Shown one piece after another: positions 41,729-51,143 of a DNA stretch of 59,828 nucleotides. Position 1 is the stretch's first letter; every line of letters starts with the position of its first letter. The DNA is from Lachnospiraceae bacterium UBA7589 (GTDB lineage Bacteria; Bacillota; Clostridia; Lachnospirales; Lachnospiraceae). The stretch is from NCBI GenBank assembly GCA_002476495.1, contig DLKL01000017.1, forward strand, positions 37,715 to 97,542, given 5' to 3'. Below the pieces are notes generated by a model. That model made no database searches. It was not told where the DNA came from and saw only the letters and a list, made by a program, of their open reading frames with translations. Made by a program: the position numbers and the translations under genes.

Positions 41729-43105
41729 ATGTCAAACAAAAGCAAAAAATCCCAGCTTGACGGTCAGCCTATTTATGATGCCAAATCCTTAGGCACAGGC
41801 AAAATGCTCTTATTGGGATTACAACACACATTTGCAATGTTTGGTGCCACCGTTCTTGTTCCAATTCTTACAGGGCTCAGTGTTTCAACCACCCTCCTTA
41901 TGGCCGGCCTTGGCACACTTTTATTTCACCTTATAACCGGAGGAAAGGTTCCTGCTTTTCTGGGCTCCTCCTTCGCTTTTCTTGGTGGTTATGCAGCAGT
42001 AGCCCCTATGGTAAACGGCAAAGCAGATCCAACACAGCTTGCCTATGCCTGTGGTGGTGTATTTGTTGCCGGCTTCGTATATATTATAGTAGCCGCTCTT
42101 ATTAAAATTTTCGGTATAAACAGGGTCATGAAATTTTTCCCACCTGTTGTAACCGGACCAATCATTATCGCAATAGGGCTTATACTGGCTCCTTCAGCTA
42201 TAAACAACTGTTCAACCAACTGGCCTATTGCCCTTGTTGCTATGGTAATTATTATCATATGCAATATATGGGGAAAGGGTATGATAAAAATTATTCCTAT
42301 TATGTTGGGTATAATCGGTTCCTATCTGGCTGCATTTATTGCCGGTGAGATAGATTTTTCAAGTGTTGCAGACGCTGCCTGGATAGGAATACCATTAAGC
42401 TCTTCAAGCTTTGCAAAATTTGACCTGAATGCCATAATCACAATAATGCCTATTTCCCTTGCCACAATGATGGAGCACATCGGGGATATATCTGCAATCA
42501 GTGCTACAACAGGCAAAAATTACATTGCCAACCCGGGATTACACCGAACCCTTATCGGCGATGGTCTTGCAACAAGCTTTTCAGCCTTTTTCGGCGGTCC
42601 TGCCAATACAACCTATGGTGAAAACACAGGTGTCCTTGCACTGTCTAAGGTATATGATCCTATTGTAATGCGAATTGCTGCAGGATTTGCAATATTATTA
42701 TCATTCTGTCCTAAATTTTCAGCTTTAATAAGTTCAGTTCCATCCGCTGTTATTGGTGGAGCTTCTCTTATCCTTTATGGTATGATTTCAGCAATCGGAG
42801 TAAGAAATGTTGTGGAAAACCATGTTGACTTCACAAAAAGCCGTAACCTTATAATTGCTGCTGTAATACTTGTAAGCTCACTTGGTATTGAATATCATTC
42901 GGTATATAACGAAGCCGGAGAATCCGTTATATCATCCGGTATCCTCTTCTCCATAGGTAATTTTGATATTAAGCTTTCAGGCTTAGCAGTGGCCGCCATT
43001 GCCGGTATACTGTTAAATGCCATTCTTCCGGGAAAGGATTACGTTTTCTCTGCCGAGGAGGAGACTGTCACTGACTCAGATGGTGAAGATGCTGAGCAGG
43101 TTTAA
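41729..43105 (+). CDS. uraA: Uracil permease (NCS2 family)
   Basis: 458 residues, about fourteen membrane segments. NCS2 text: LQHTFAMFGATVLVP, AFLGSSFAFLGG, the substrate Glu in MMEHIGDISAIS, and GGPANTTYGENTGVLALSKVYDP with the second Glu. It takes up uracil with protons; pairing with upp 33 bases downstream settles uracil over xanthine. The tail is acidic. Ribosome site AGAGAGG. Confidence 0.95.
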   Translation: MSNKSKKSQLDGQPIYDAKSLGTGKMLLLGLQHTFAMFGATVLVPILTGLSVSTTLLMAGLGTLLFHLITGGKVPAFLGSSFAFLGGYAAVAPMVNGKADPTQLAYACGGVFVAGFVYIIVAALIKIFGINRVMKFFPPVVTGPIIIAIGLILAPSAINNCSTNWPIALVAMVIIIICNIWGKGMIKIIPIMLGIIGSYLAAFIAGEIDFSSVADAAWIGIPLSSSSFAKFDLNAIITIMPISLATMMEHIGDISAISATTGKNYIANPGLHRTLIGDGLATSFSAFFGGPANTTYGENTGVLALSKVYDPIVMRIAAGFAILLSFCPKFSALISSVPSAVIGGASLILYGMISAIGVRNVVENHVDFTKSRNLIIAAVILVSSLGIEYHSVYNEAGESVISSGILFSIGNFDIKLSGLAVAAIAGILLNAILPGKDYVFSAEEETVTDSDGEDAEQV

Positions 43106-43138
43106 TTTTTATCATATAAACGGAGGTAAATATATATA

Positions 43139-43771
43139 ATGGAAAACAATATTCACATTTTTGATCATCCTTTAATTAAACACAAAATATCTATTTTGCG
43201 TGACAAAAATACCGGAACAAATGAGTTCAGAAAGCTTGTCGAAGAAATTGCCATGCTTATGGGATATGAGGCTCTCAGGGATTTGCCTGTAGAGGACGTA
43301 GAAATTGAAACACCAATCGAAAAATGCATGGCACCTATGATATCAGGCAGAAAACTGGCTGTAGTCCCAATTCTTAGAGCCGGTCTCGGTATGGTCGGGG
43401 GAATACTTGCACTTACCCCTACTGCAAAGGTTGGGCATATAGGAATGTATCGTGATGAGATAACCCACACTCCACAGGAATACTATTGTAAGCTTCCTAA
43501 GCCTATTGAGGAACGAACAATAATTGTTACTGATCCTATGCTGGCTACCGGTGGTTCTGCGGTAGACGCAGTAAATCAGATTAAGGCTCATGGTGGACAA
43601 CAGATTAAGTTTATGTCAATTATAGCTGCCCCCGAGGGATTAAAGCGTCTCTCAGAAGCACATCCTGATATACAGATATATGTTGGTCAGCTTGACCGCT
43701 GTCTTAACGCAGATGCCTATATCTGTCCGGGGCTTGGAGATGCCGGAGACCGAATATTCGGTACAAAATAA
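43139..43771 (+). CDS. upp: Uracil phosphoribosyltransferase
   Basis: 210 residues. PRPP-binding loop IIVTDPMLATGGSA, PILRAGLGMVGG and the uracil-binding C-terminus YICPGLGDAGDRIFGTK. It turns imported uracil into UMP. With uraA it forms a complete salvage operon ending in a shared terminator. GGAGG precedes the ATG. Confidence 0.97.
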   Translation: MENNIHIFDHPLIKHKISILRDKNTGTNEFRKLVEEIAMLMGYEALRDLPVEDVEIETPIEKCMAPMISGRKLAVVPILRAGLGMVGGILALTPTAKVGHIGMYRDEITHTPQEYYCKLPKPIEERTIIVTDPMLATGGSAVDAVNQIKAHGGQQIKFMSIIAAPEGLKRLSEAHPDIQIYVGQLDRCLNADAYICPGLGDAGDRIFGTK

Positions 43772-43791
43772 AAAGCAATAATTAAAATAAG

Positions 43792-43821
43792 GAGCTGCCA
43801 CTTTAATAAAAGTGACAGCTC
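43792..43821. terminator. Bidirectional terminator between upp and argG
   Basis: 13-base stem with one mismatch (GAGCTGCCACTTT / AAAGTGACAGCTC) and a 4-base loop, in the gap between convergent genes, with T-rich flanks on both strands. Confidence 0.8.
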
Positions 43822-43846
43822 TTCATTTATTACATATTACATTCTA

Positions 43847-45073
43847 TTATTTCTTGTTTTTTTCTACATTCTGCTCCATCATCGCTCTTACCTTCATTGA
43901 AAGTCCAAAGAGATTAATAAAACCTGATGCATCCTTGTGATCATACAAATCACCTGTGGTAAATGATGCAAGGCTTTCCGAATAAAGAGAATAAGGGGAA
44001 GTTGTTCCCTGCTTAATTATATTGCCCTTATAAAGCTTCATCTTTACTTTACCTGTAACTGTCTCCTGAGTCTTATCTACAAATGCTGAAAGGCTTTCTC
44101 TAAGTGGGCAGAACCACTTTCCCTCATATACCAAATCTGCAAATCTTGTTGCCACAAGCTTTTTATATGCAAGAGTCTCACGGTCAAGACATATTTCTTC
44201 AAGCTGTGTATGAGCCTCCATAAGAATGGTTCCTCCCGGAGTTTCATATACACCACGGGATTTCATACCGACAACACGATTTTCCACAATATCAATAATA
44301 CCGATTCCATGCTTACCACCCAGATGGTTAAGCTCTCTTATTATATCCGAAGTTTTCATCTTCCTGCCATTAATAGCAACAGGAATACCCTTTTCAAATT
44401 CAAGCTCAACATCCTCCGATTCGTCAGGAGCATTCTGAGGTGTAACACTTAACACCAGCAAATCGTCATAATTTGGTGCAAGAGCAGGGTTTTCCAGCTC
44501 AAGTCCTTCATGGCTTATATGCCATATATTTCTGTCACGGCTATATGAATGGCTTGCATCAAAAGGTAAATCAATCCCATGAGCCTTACAGAATGCTATT
44601 TCATCCTCTCTGGACTGCATTGTCCATTCCGGCTGTCTCCAGGTTGCAATAACCTTAATGTCCGGTGCAAGTGCCTTAATTGAAAGCTCAAATCTCAACT
44701 GATCGTTGCCCTTTCCTGTAGCGCCATGGCAGATAGCTACAGCTCCCTCTTTTCTTGCAATTTCAACAAGCTTTTTAGCAATAACCGGTCTGGCAAAGGA
44801 TGTACCAAGCAGGTACTTGTTCTCATATACGGCATTGGCCTTTACTGTAGGCATAATATATTCATCGCAAAGCTCATCCACAACATCCTCTATGTACAGC
44901 TTTTCTGCTCCTGAATACTTTGCTCTTTCATCAAGTCCCTCCAATTCGCTTTCCTGTCCTACATCAACACAGCAGCAAATTACATCATAATTATAGGTTT
45001 CCTTTAACCATGGGATTATAGCAGTTGTATCCAGACCACCTGAATATGCCAAAACAACTTTTTCTTTAGCCAT
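43847..45073 (-). CDS. argG: Argininosuccinate synthase
   Basis: 408 residues. N-type ATP pyrophosphatase loop VLAYSGGLDTTA, then GATGKGNDQLRFE, WRQPEWTMQSREDEI, and GRKMKTSDIIRELNHLGGKHGIG. It joins citrulline and aspartate in arginine synthesis. argH is not beside it. Stands as a single gene with AGGAGG at the start. No clear ARG box was found upstream. Confidence 0.97.
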   Translation of the reverse strand: MAKEKVVLAYSGGLDTTAIIPWLKETYNYDVICCCVDVGQESELEGLDERAKYSGAEKLYIEDVVDELCDEYIMPTVKANAVYENKYLLGTSFARPVIAKKLVEIARKEGAVAICHGATGKGNDQLRFELSIKALAPDIKVIATWRQPEWTMQSREDEIAFCKAHGIDLPFDASHSYSRDRNIWHISHEGLELENPALAPNYDDLLVLSVTPQNAPDESEDVELEFEKGIPVAINGRKMKTSDIIRELNHLGGKHGIGIIDIVENRVVGMKSRGVYETPGGTILMEAHTQLEEICLDRETLAYKKLVATRFADLVYEGKWFCPLRESLSAFVDKTQETVTGKVKMKLYKGNIIKQGTTSPYSLYSESLASFTTGDLYDHKDASGFINLFGLSMKVRAMMEQNVEKNKK

Positions 45074-45272
45074 ATGTTTCTCCTCCTAATAATAGTATAT
45101 CAAAAATTACATCGTCCTGTTAAATATACAACTCAATTTATATTTATGCAAGATAAACACTTGTATTTTAATATATTTTTATTTTTGTATACTTCATTTA
45201 GCTATTATAACTACATTTTTATCCTTTTATATGATATTATATTCTTATCTTAACTTATAAGGAGAATTTACT

Positions 45273-46757
45273 ATGCCTGTTTTTGATTTTTCTGATAAGA
45301 CAGATTCCCATTCAGAATCTGTATGCACATATGAAACATTTCAATCCTTTAATAATTTTGCTACTCCCGAAGCACCAATTATGATAATCGATAATCCGGG
45401 GGGGATACTTAAGCACCATTCAGGTGGTATGTTTATTAATCCGATAAAAATAACTGCCTTTGAGTATAATGACGGACAGAAAAAAAGTATACTTAATATA
45501 CTCAAGATAGACTCCCGTTTTACAAGCCTTTATAAATGGCTTGGCGAAAACCATATTAGGGTTAAGCTTTCCGGGGCTATAACCCCTCAGGGATATGCAG
45601 TGTACAAAATAAGGGAACAGGCCTTTGGAGACAGCACAAAGCTTTCCTCCGCTGACGGTTTTTTGCAATATATGATCGAGCGGCTTCTCTCAAGCGATCC
45701 TCCGTCGCAGACAAAACAGGATGAGGATGAAGATATAAACGGTGATGGAATGAAGCTTACAAGTATTCAGAGTATAACAGATTTTATTGCATGTGCCGGC
45801 AACACACTGCCTGAAAACATACAGCAATGGGCCCGCAGAAATCTTGTAGTTGCCAGGTCAAACGAGGTGTCCCCGGAAGAAAGACGCCATGCCCAGAGAG
45901 CTCTTTCAACCATGATGGGCATAAACTGGAAAAACCATTATTTTTCAGCTATCGATCCTGTTGAAGCAAAGCGTATACTTGATGAAGAATTGTATGGAAT
46001 GGAAAGGGTTAAGCAAAGAGTTATCGAAACAATTATCCAAATCAACCGAACTCACACTCTGCCCGCTTATGGCCTGTTAATCGTGGGGCCTGCCGGAACA
46101 GGCAAATCCCAGGTTGCTTATGCTGTGGCAAAAATTCTTAAGCTTCCATGGACTACTCTGGATATGAGCTCAATCAACGATCCTGAGCAATTAACCGGAA
46201 GTTCAAGAGTATATGCCAACGCCAAACCCGGCATAATCATGGAGGCCTTTGCACATGCCGGAGAATCTAAGCTTGTATTTATAATCAATGAGCTGGATAA
46301 GGCCAATGAAGGTAAGGGAAACGGCAATCCGGCAGATGTGCTTCTTACTCTCCTTGATAATCTTGGTTTTACTGATAATTACATGGAATGTATGATTCCT
46401 ACTGATGGCGTATACCCTATAGCCACAGCCAACGATAAGAGCAGGATAAGCGCTCCTATTATGTCCCGTTTTGCCGTTATTGAAATTCCGGATTACACTC
46501 CGGAGGAAAAAAAGATTATTTTTTCCAGGTTTGCCCTTCCAAAAATATTAAAAAGAATGAGTATGTCTTCCGATGAGATAGAAATAACCGAGGATGGTCT
46601 CGATACTATAATAAAGCTCTGCTGCGAAACCTCAGGTGTACGGGATATTGAACAAATAGCCGAGCATATTGCAGCAAATGCCTTATACAAAATTGAGGTT
46701 GAACATGTTCCGATGGTCAGCTACGACAGCAGACGTATCCTCAGCCTGATTGGCTAA
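45273..46757 (+). CDS. Lon-like AAA+ ATPase without protease domain
   Basis: 494 residues. Residues 1-225 have no recognised domain, with an acidic break near 148-158 (QDEDEDINGDG). Residues ~230-420 are a Lon-type AAA+ module: ILDEELYGMERVKQRVIE, Walker A GPAGTGKS (272-279), sensor-1 Asn387 in ATANDKSR and arginine finger Arg399. The Walker B segment reads FIINELDKA: Asn339 replaces the usual Asp, while Glu340 stays. The helical lid (~440-494) is present, but there is no Ser-Lys protease and no Lon N-domain. It may remodel a specific target. It overlaps the next convergent gene by 4 bases. Confidence 0.82.
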   Translation: MPVFDFSDKTDSHSESVCTYETFQSFNNFATPEAPIMIIDNPGGILKHHSGGMFINPIKITAFEYNDGQKKSILNILKIDSRFTSLYKWLGENHIRVKLSGAITPQGYAVYKIREQAFGDSTKLSSADGFLQYMIERLLSSDPPSQTKQDEDEDINGDGMKLTSIQSITDFIACAGNTLPENIQQWARRNLVVARSNEVSPEERRHAQRALSTMMGINWKNHYFSAIDPVEAKRILDEELYGMERVKQRVIETIIQINRTHTLPAYGLLIVGPAGTGKSQVAYAVAKILKLPWTTLDMSSINDPEQLTGSSRVYANAKPGIIMEAFAHAGESKLVFIINELDKANEGKGNGNPADVLLTLLDNLGFTDNYMECMIPTDGVYPIATANDKSRISAPIMSRFAVIEIPDYTPEEKKIIFSRFALPKILKRMSMSSDEIEITEDGLDTIIKLCCETSGVRDIEQIAEHIAANALYKIEVEHVPMVSYDSRRILSLIG

Positions 46758-47116
46758 GTATTTTGAGTTTTTATTGAAGTAACCTTATAGCCTGTGTTTT
46801 CGATGGTCTTTTTTATGATATCATTATCAACCTGTCTGTCCATTGAAACATAGGCTTCCTTTTTCTTAAGATTTACCCTTGCAGATATCCCTGCCATTTC
46901 ATTTAATGCATTTTCAACTTTGGTTTTGCAATGCTCACAGCTCATTCCATCAACAGAAACAGTTATTGTCCTTACAACATTTTTAAGTCTGCGGGGCTTT
47001 ATTTTAAGCTCTGAGCCACCACAGCAGCCACCTTCACCCTTGAAATGGCTCACACACGCTCTTGCACCAATTATGACCATTGCAACTATAACAGCAACTA
47101 TAATATAATTTTCCAT
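46754..47116 (-). CDS. Membrane-tethered heavy-metal-associated (HMA) domain protein
   Basis: 120 residues. An N-terminal membrane helix (MENYIIVAVIVAMVIIGA) is followed by a Cys-rich spacer (FKGEGGCCGGS) and an HMA domain with the copper-type motif GMSCEHC (~residues 57-63). The N-terminus looks like the FeoB-associated Cys-rich peptide at 28054. A membrane-bound metal carrier for Cu+ or a similar ion is the likely role; no P-type ATPase is in the window. Its stop overlaps the convergent ATPase gene by 4 bases. Confidence 0.88.
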   Translation of the reverse strand: MENYIIVAVIVAMVIIGARACVSHFKGEGGCCGGSELKIKPRRLKNVVRTITVSVDGMSCEHCKTKVENALNEMAGISARVNLKKKEAYVSMDRQVDNDIIKKTIENTGYKVTSIKTQNT

Positions 47117-47142
47117 TAAAACCAGCTCCCAGTTAATACATA

Positions 47143-48360
47143 TTATTTTGTGTATGTCTTTACTCTATTATCTCTGATAAGTTTTATCATTATATCTGCT
47201 ATCTCCGGATCGAACTGTTTTCCCTTGTTAATCTCTAACTCACTTATAATTTTTTCCATTGTGAGATGGGCCCTGTAGCATCTGTCACTGTTCATGGCAT
47301 CAAAGGAGTCCGCTACACATATTATTCTTGCATACAAAGGAATGTCTTCTCCCATAATTCCTGTCGGATAACCCTTACCGTCATATCTTTCATGATGATA
47401 CAGCGCACCTTCCTTAATTCCCTCTACAGCAGTAAAGTTCTCGAGAATCTTGGCTCCCAATGTAGTATGCGACTTGATAATATCCATTTCCTCATCTGAA
47501 AGCTTTCCTTCCTTTTTCAGAACACTATCGGGTATACCCATTTTCCCGCAGTCATGCATAAGACCTATGTAACCTATTTTTCTAATCTGATCATCATCAA
47601 GATTCATACACTCTGCCAGCATAACAGCATATTCGGCGACTCTTTCCGAATGACCGTTAGTATATCTGTCCTTTGCATCAATAAGGTTGGCCAGAATAGT
47701 CATGGTATCCAATATTATCTTCTCATCATTCTCACGCCTTAATATAAGACTCCTTGAACGGAAATGTATTACTATATGACAGCTCAGTACAATTAACCAT
47801 ATAACAAGCAGAGTAATCAGGACATAAAAAGCCTTAAAATCAGTTAAAAACGGATACCTGTAGCCCACAACCTGAAATCCAGTTATTTCCCCCGCATGAG
47901 GCACATAAGGGACATATAATACAAAGCCAAAGGTATTATCACTATGCTTCAGAAGCTTATTCATCCCGATTCCCGCATCCGGAGTAAAGATAATATCTCC
48001 GTCCTGATATACATATTCTCCGTTCCACGAGCTGTCTATTCTGGATTCGCCTGTTACACATATGTATACAGTCCAATCCTTAAGCATATAATCCATGTTG
48101 TTGACTATAGTACCATCATATTGCATACCCTGACACATATATCCATTCTCATCCTTGTCTACCCAGGATTTTGACTGTGTCATATAAACCTCCACATCCA
48201 TCTCTTCATCAGAGTCTGCAGAGTCTGCAGAGTCTGCATTGATAGAAAATGACACCTGGTGCTGTCTGTCATACACCAGTTTGAAGCCAAGTGCACCAAA
48301 GCCTGCGCATATCATGACAAAAATGATACCATAAATAATTATCTTCTTCCTGTTAAGCAT
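47143..48360 (-). CDS. HD-GYP phosphodiesterase with extracytoplasmic sensor
   Basis: 405 residues. A membrane helix (~5-28), an extracytoplasmic domain (~30-178, no known family), a second helix (~180-205), then a canonical HD-GYP domain: HSERVAEYA, LMHDCGKMGIPDSVL, HHERYDGKGYPTGI. It should break down cyclic di-GMP or a related dinucleotide. The start is the ATG with GAGG 7 bases upstream; an in-frame GTG two codons earlier overlaps that site. An (Ala-Asp-Ser)x3 repeat follows the first helix. No partner GGDEF is nearby. Confidence 0.9.
   Translation of the reverse strand: MLNRKKIIIYGIIFVMICAGFGALGFKLVYDRQHQVSFSINADSADSADSDEEMDVEVYMTQSKSWVDKDENGYMCQGMQYDGTIVNNMDYMLKDWTVYICVTGESRIDSSWNGEYVYQDGDIIFTPDAGIGMNKLLKHSDNTFGFVLYVPYVPHAGEITGFQVVGYRYPFLTDFKAFYVLITLLVIWLIVLSCHIVIHFRSRSLILRRENDEKIILDTMTILANLIDAKDRYTNGHSERVAEYAVMLAECMNLDDDQIRKIGYIGLMHDCGKMGIPDSVLKKEGKLSDEEMDIIKSHTTLGAKILENFTAVEGIKEGALYHHERYDGKGYPTGIMGEDIPLYARIICVADSFDAMNSDRCYRAHLTMEKIISELEINKGKQFDPEIADIMIKLIRDNRVKTYTK
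48211..48237 (-). repeat. Three exact copies of a 9-base repeat in the HD-GYP gene
   Basis: AGAGTCTGC x3 (plus strand), coding Ala-Asp-Ser three times just after the first membrane helix. Exact identity suggests recent slippage. Confidence 0.85.
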
Positions 48361-48472
48361 ATTCACACCTCAAAAAATATGTATTTTTCTAAAGATCTTC
48401 TCTCTGTATAAAAACTACATATCACCGAATTAAAAAAGCATATTGCGATTACTTCGGTCAACTTTACCAAAT

Positions 48473-48572
48473 TTTCTTACAACATGCTTTTTCCTTTTAC
48501 CCATACGGGTAAATCTTTATAATAATTCAGTAATAATGGTAAACCTTTTACAATCTGTACATATAATTTACC
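48473..48572. promoter_or_regulatory. Cluster of TTTACC half-sites upstream of the HD-GYP gene
   Basis: Five TTTACC/GGTAAA copies in 100 bases: 48473, 48496, 48508 (the last two form the palindrome TTTACCC-ATAC-GGGTAAA), 48538 and 48567. They sit in the 276-base gap upstream of the HD-GYP gene. No other feature in the gap is visible. Confidence 0.35.
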
Positions 48573-48636
48573 ACTATTTAACCTTTTTTACAATATCCAA
48601 AGTCAAATTAGGTACTATTCGCATACCTTATCTCCC

Positions 48637-50241
48637 TTACAAGGAGGCGAACTTTTCACTGCCCTTTCTCTTAAGCCATCCATATAATATAGCACAGGCA
48701 GTTCCAAGAATCAGACTGACTATAATAAGGTATGTGCTGATTCCCATCCTGTATCCTGCAAATGCATAAATTGCACCCATAGCAAAAGCCAATGCCCAGC
48801 CACCGAACATGGATATCATAACACCCATGCTCTGCTTTATCGGTGCCAGCTCATTTGTCCATACAAGATTGGACATATTAAGTCCCATAAATAATCCAAA
48901 AAGATCTAAGAATATAACATATATCAGTGGAACCAGCATCGCAAGCATCCTTTCTGTCAGGCTGCAATCCAAGACGGCTGCCATACAGATGTCACAAAAA
49001 ATTACAGGTATACCCGTGAGGATGAGCTGTACCATAAGCTTGGCCTTTAATACATCCCATGTGTTAACAGGAAGTGATTGCACAATCCATATGTTTTTTC
49101 CCTCAAGGGAAACTGAAGGAACCACCATATCATTCATGGAAACCAGAAGGCATATCGCTGCAACAAAAAATGCTGTTCCCAGTCCTTCAGCTTCCTTTCC
49201 TGCAAGCATCTTACTAATTGTATTAATGATGCCATCCCCCTTTATAAGGAAAAATATTCCTGCAACAGGTATAAATACTACTCCCATGCCACAATTAATC
49301 ATATAGTTGGGGCTGGCTGTGAATCTTCCAAACTCCTTTGACAATAATGCCATAAAGCCTGTTCTTTTCTTTGAGCTTTTCAATACAAAGGATTTTTTCT
49401 TTCCTGCACCCTGAAAGGTTACTATACCTATAAAACTTCTCTCAACAAGATAAAATACAACAATTAAAAGCACAATAACAATTCCGAGATATAACAGAGA
49501 GCTTTTCAGGTTTCCTTCCCCTATCTTGCCAAACATATATACCAGCTTTGAAGCATTTTTTATCTTTTTCCCATAAACTGCCACATTAATTATAAGAGCC
49601 TTTATTATACCCTGTACTTTAAAAAATACAAAATAGTATAATCCCATAAAAAGTAATGCAAGTATTACCGATATAAAGCTTTTGTTTTTCAGCTTTTTAC
49701 CGGCCTTTGCCATACACCAGCCTATCAGGCAGGACATATCGAGAACCATCACTGATATTATTACAATAAGTGCTATTCCACCCCACAGATTCAAAAGACT
49801 TACACCCTTAACAACCCAGTATACTACTATTGCCGGTACTATTACCGTTGCAGCATACATAAATCCGATAAGATATGTGCTTGTCAATCTGGCCACAATA
49901 ATACTTTTTGCACTTATAGGCATGGATAGCAGCAAATCATTATCCTTAGATACATAGAGTCCGTAATATGAATTAAATGCTCCTACAATAGCTCCATAGG
50001 AAATGGCAAGAAGACCCATAATCAGAAAATACAGCCAGTCCATTTCCGCATTTATGAAGGGTTTACAAAGCTGTATAGACAATGCCGTAAACATTCCTCC
50101 GATAACGCCTACCATCAGTGCCACAAACAGAAGAATAAGAGATACAGTTGAAAGGGTGGAGCGTTTTTTGTTTTTCTTTGCATCATAGAAATAACCCTTG
50201 AATACCTCTGTCATCTGCTTTTTCAACAGAATACGCAACAT
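48637..50241 (-). CDS. ABC transporter permease, large two-part type
   Basis: 534 residues, about twelve membrane segments in two halves separated by a hydrophilic stretch (~285-305, GKKKSFVLKSSKKRTGFMALL). It resembles permeases of ABC exporters paired with BcrA-like ATPases in Clostridia, where the halves look like a fused tandem. It overlaps the ATPase gene by one base (translational coupling). No substrate hint. Confidence 0.88.
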   Translation of the reverse strand: MLRILLKKQMTEVFKGYFYDAKKNKKRSTLSTVSLILLFVALMVGVIGGMFTALSIQLCKPFINAEMDWLYFLIMGLLAISYGAIVGAFNSYYGLYVSKDNDLLLSMPISAKSIIVARLTSTYLIGFMYAATVIVPAIVVYWVVKGVSLLNLWGGIALIVIISVMVLDMSCLIGWCMAKAGKKLKNKSFISVILALLFMGLYYFVFFKVQGIIKALIINVAVYGKKIKNASKLVYMFGKIGEGNLKSSLLYLGIVIVLLIVVFYLVERSFIGIVTFQGAGKKKSFVLKSSKKRTGFMALLSKEFGRFTASPNYMINCGMGVVFIPVAGIFFLIKGDGIINTISKMLAGKEAEGLGTAFFVAAICLLVSMNDMVVPSVSLEGKNIWIVQSLPVNTWDVLKAKLMVQLILTGIPVIFCDICMAAVLDCSLTERMLAMLVPLIYVIFLDLFGLFMGLNMSNLVWTNELAPIKQSMGVMISMFGGWALAFAMGAIYAFAGYRMGISTYLIIVSLILGTACAILYGWLKRKGSEKFASL

Positions 50242-50948
50242 TATTCTCCCTCCAATTCAAGAAATACTTCTTCAAGACTGTCATCGCCCTTCACCTCTTC
50301 CATAGTACCGGAACGAATCAGCTTCCCAGACTTTATTATGGCAACCTTATCGCAAAGCTTTTCCGCCACCTCTAATACATGGGTAGAAAAGAATATAGCG
50401 CCTCCCTTATCACATACCTCTCTCATCATTCCCTTTAAAATATGTGCAGCCTTAGGGTCAAGACCTACAAATGGCTCATCCATAATAATAAGCCTTGGCT
50501 CATGAATCCAGGCAGCAATAATGGCAAGCTTTTGTTTCATTCCATGTGAATAAGATGCAATCGCTTCTCCCAGATTTCCTGTCATCTCAAACAAATCCCC
50601 ATATTTTTTTATTCTTTCCTGTCTGACATGCCCTTCAACCTTGAATATATCTGCAATAAAATCCAGGTACTTTATTCCTGTCATGAATTCATACAAATCC
50701 GGGTTATCAGGTATGTATGCCAGCTTCTTCTTGCAGGAAAGCGGGTGTTCCTTGATTGATTCATTATCAATGTATATTTCACCTTCCTCAAATTGCAATA
50801 TGCCTACAACGGATTTTAATGTAGTAGTCTTACCGGCACCATTATGCCCGATAAAACCATATATTTCACCCGGCTTAATGCTGATTGTCAAATCGTCTAC
50901 AGCTTTTTTTTCGCCATACTTCTTTGTAAGATGCTCTATTCTTAACAT
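50241..50948 (-). CDS. ABC transporter ATP-binding protein
   Basis: 235 residues. Walker A GHNGAGKTTT, signature SYSHGMKQK (the usual LSGG is replaced by YSHG), Walker B LIIMDEPFVGLD, switch His in FFSTHVLE. BcrA/CcmA-like ATPase driving the permease that follows it. AAGGAG before the ATG. The two genes form a unit with no gene for a regulator nearby. Confidence 0.94.
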   Translation of the reverse strand: MLRIEHLTKKYGEKKAVDDLTISIKPGEIYGFIGHNGAGKTTTLKSVVGILQFEEGEIYIDNESIKEHPLSCKKKLAYIPDNPDLYEFMTGIKYLDFIADIFKVEGHVRQERIKKYGDLFEMTGNLGEAIASYSHGMKQKLAIIAAWIHEPRLIIMDEPFVGLDPKAAHILKGMMREVCDKGGAIFFSTHVLEVAEKLCDKVAIIKSGKLIRSGTMEEVKGDDSLEEVFLELEGE

Positions 50949-51079
50949 GTCTGTTTCTCCTTATTACAATTTTATGATACACATTTTATATCACACTTAC
51001 TGTTTTTACAATTGACAAATGTCACTGTTTAAACCAGCCTTTCTGATTTTCCCCGGTTAAACCAACCATCCTTTTCCCC

Positions 51080-51108
51080 TTGAGAAAAATAGTGGTGTGT
51101 GATATACT
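51080..51108 (+). promoter_or_regulatory. Promoter of the GT2 / UDP-sugar pyrophosphorylase operon
   Basis: TTGAGA (51080-51085), 17-base spacer, TATACT (51103-51108). It places the start point near 51115, which favours the ATG at 51144. Confidence 0.65.
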
Positions 51109-51143
51109 ATGCAATAATATTTTTAATGAAATCAGGTTATGCT

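Noticed and set aside
48361..48636. Cyclic-di-GMP riboswitch upstream of the HD-GYP gene
   Set aside because: The conserved core and tetraloop-receptor parts are absent.
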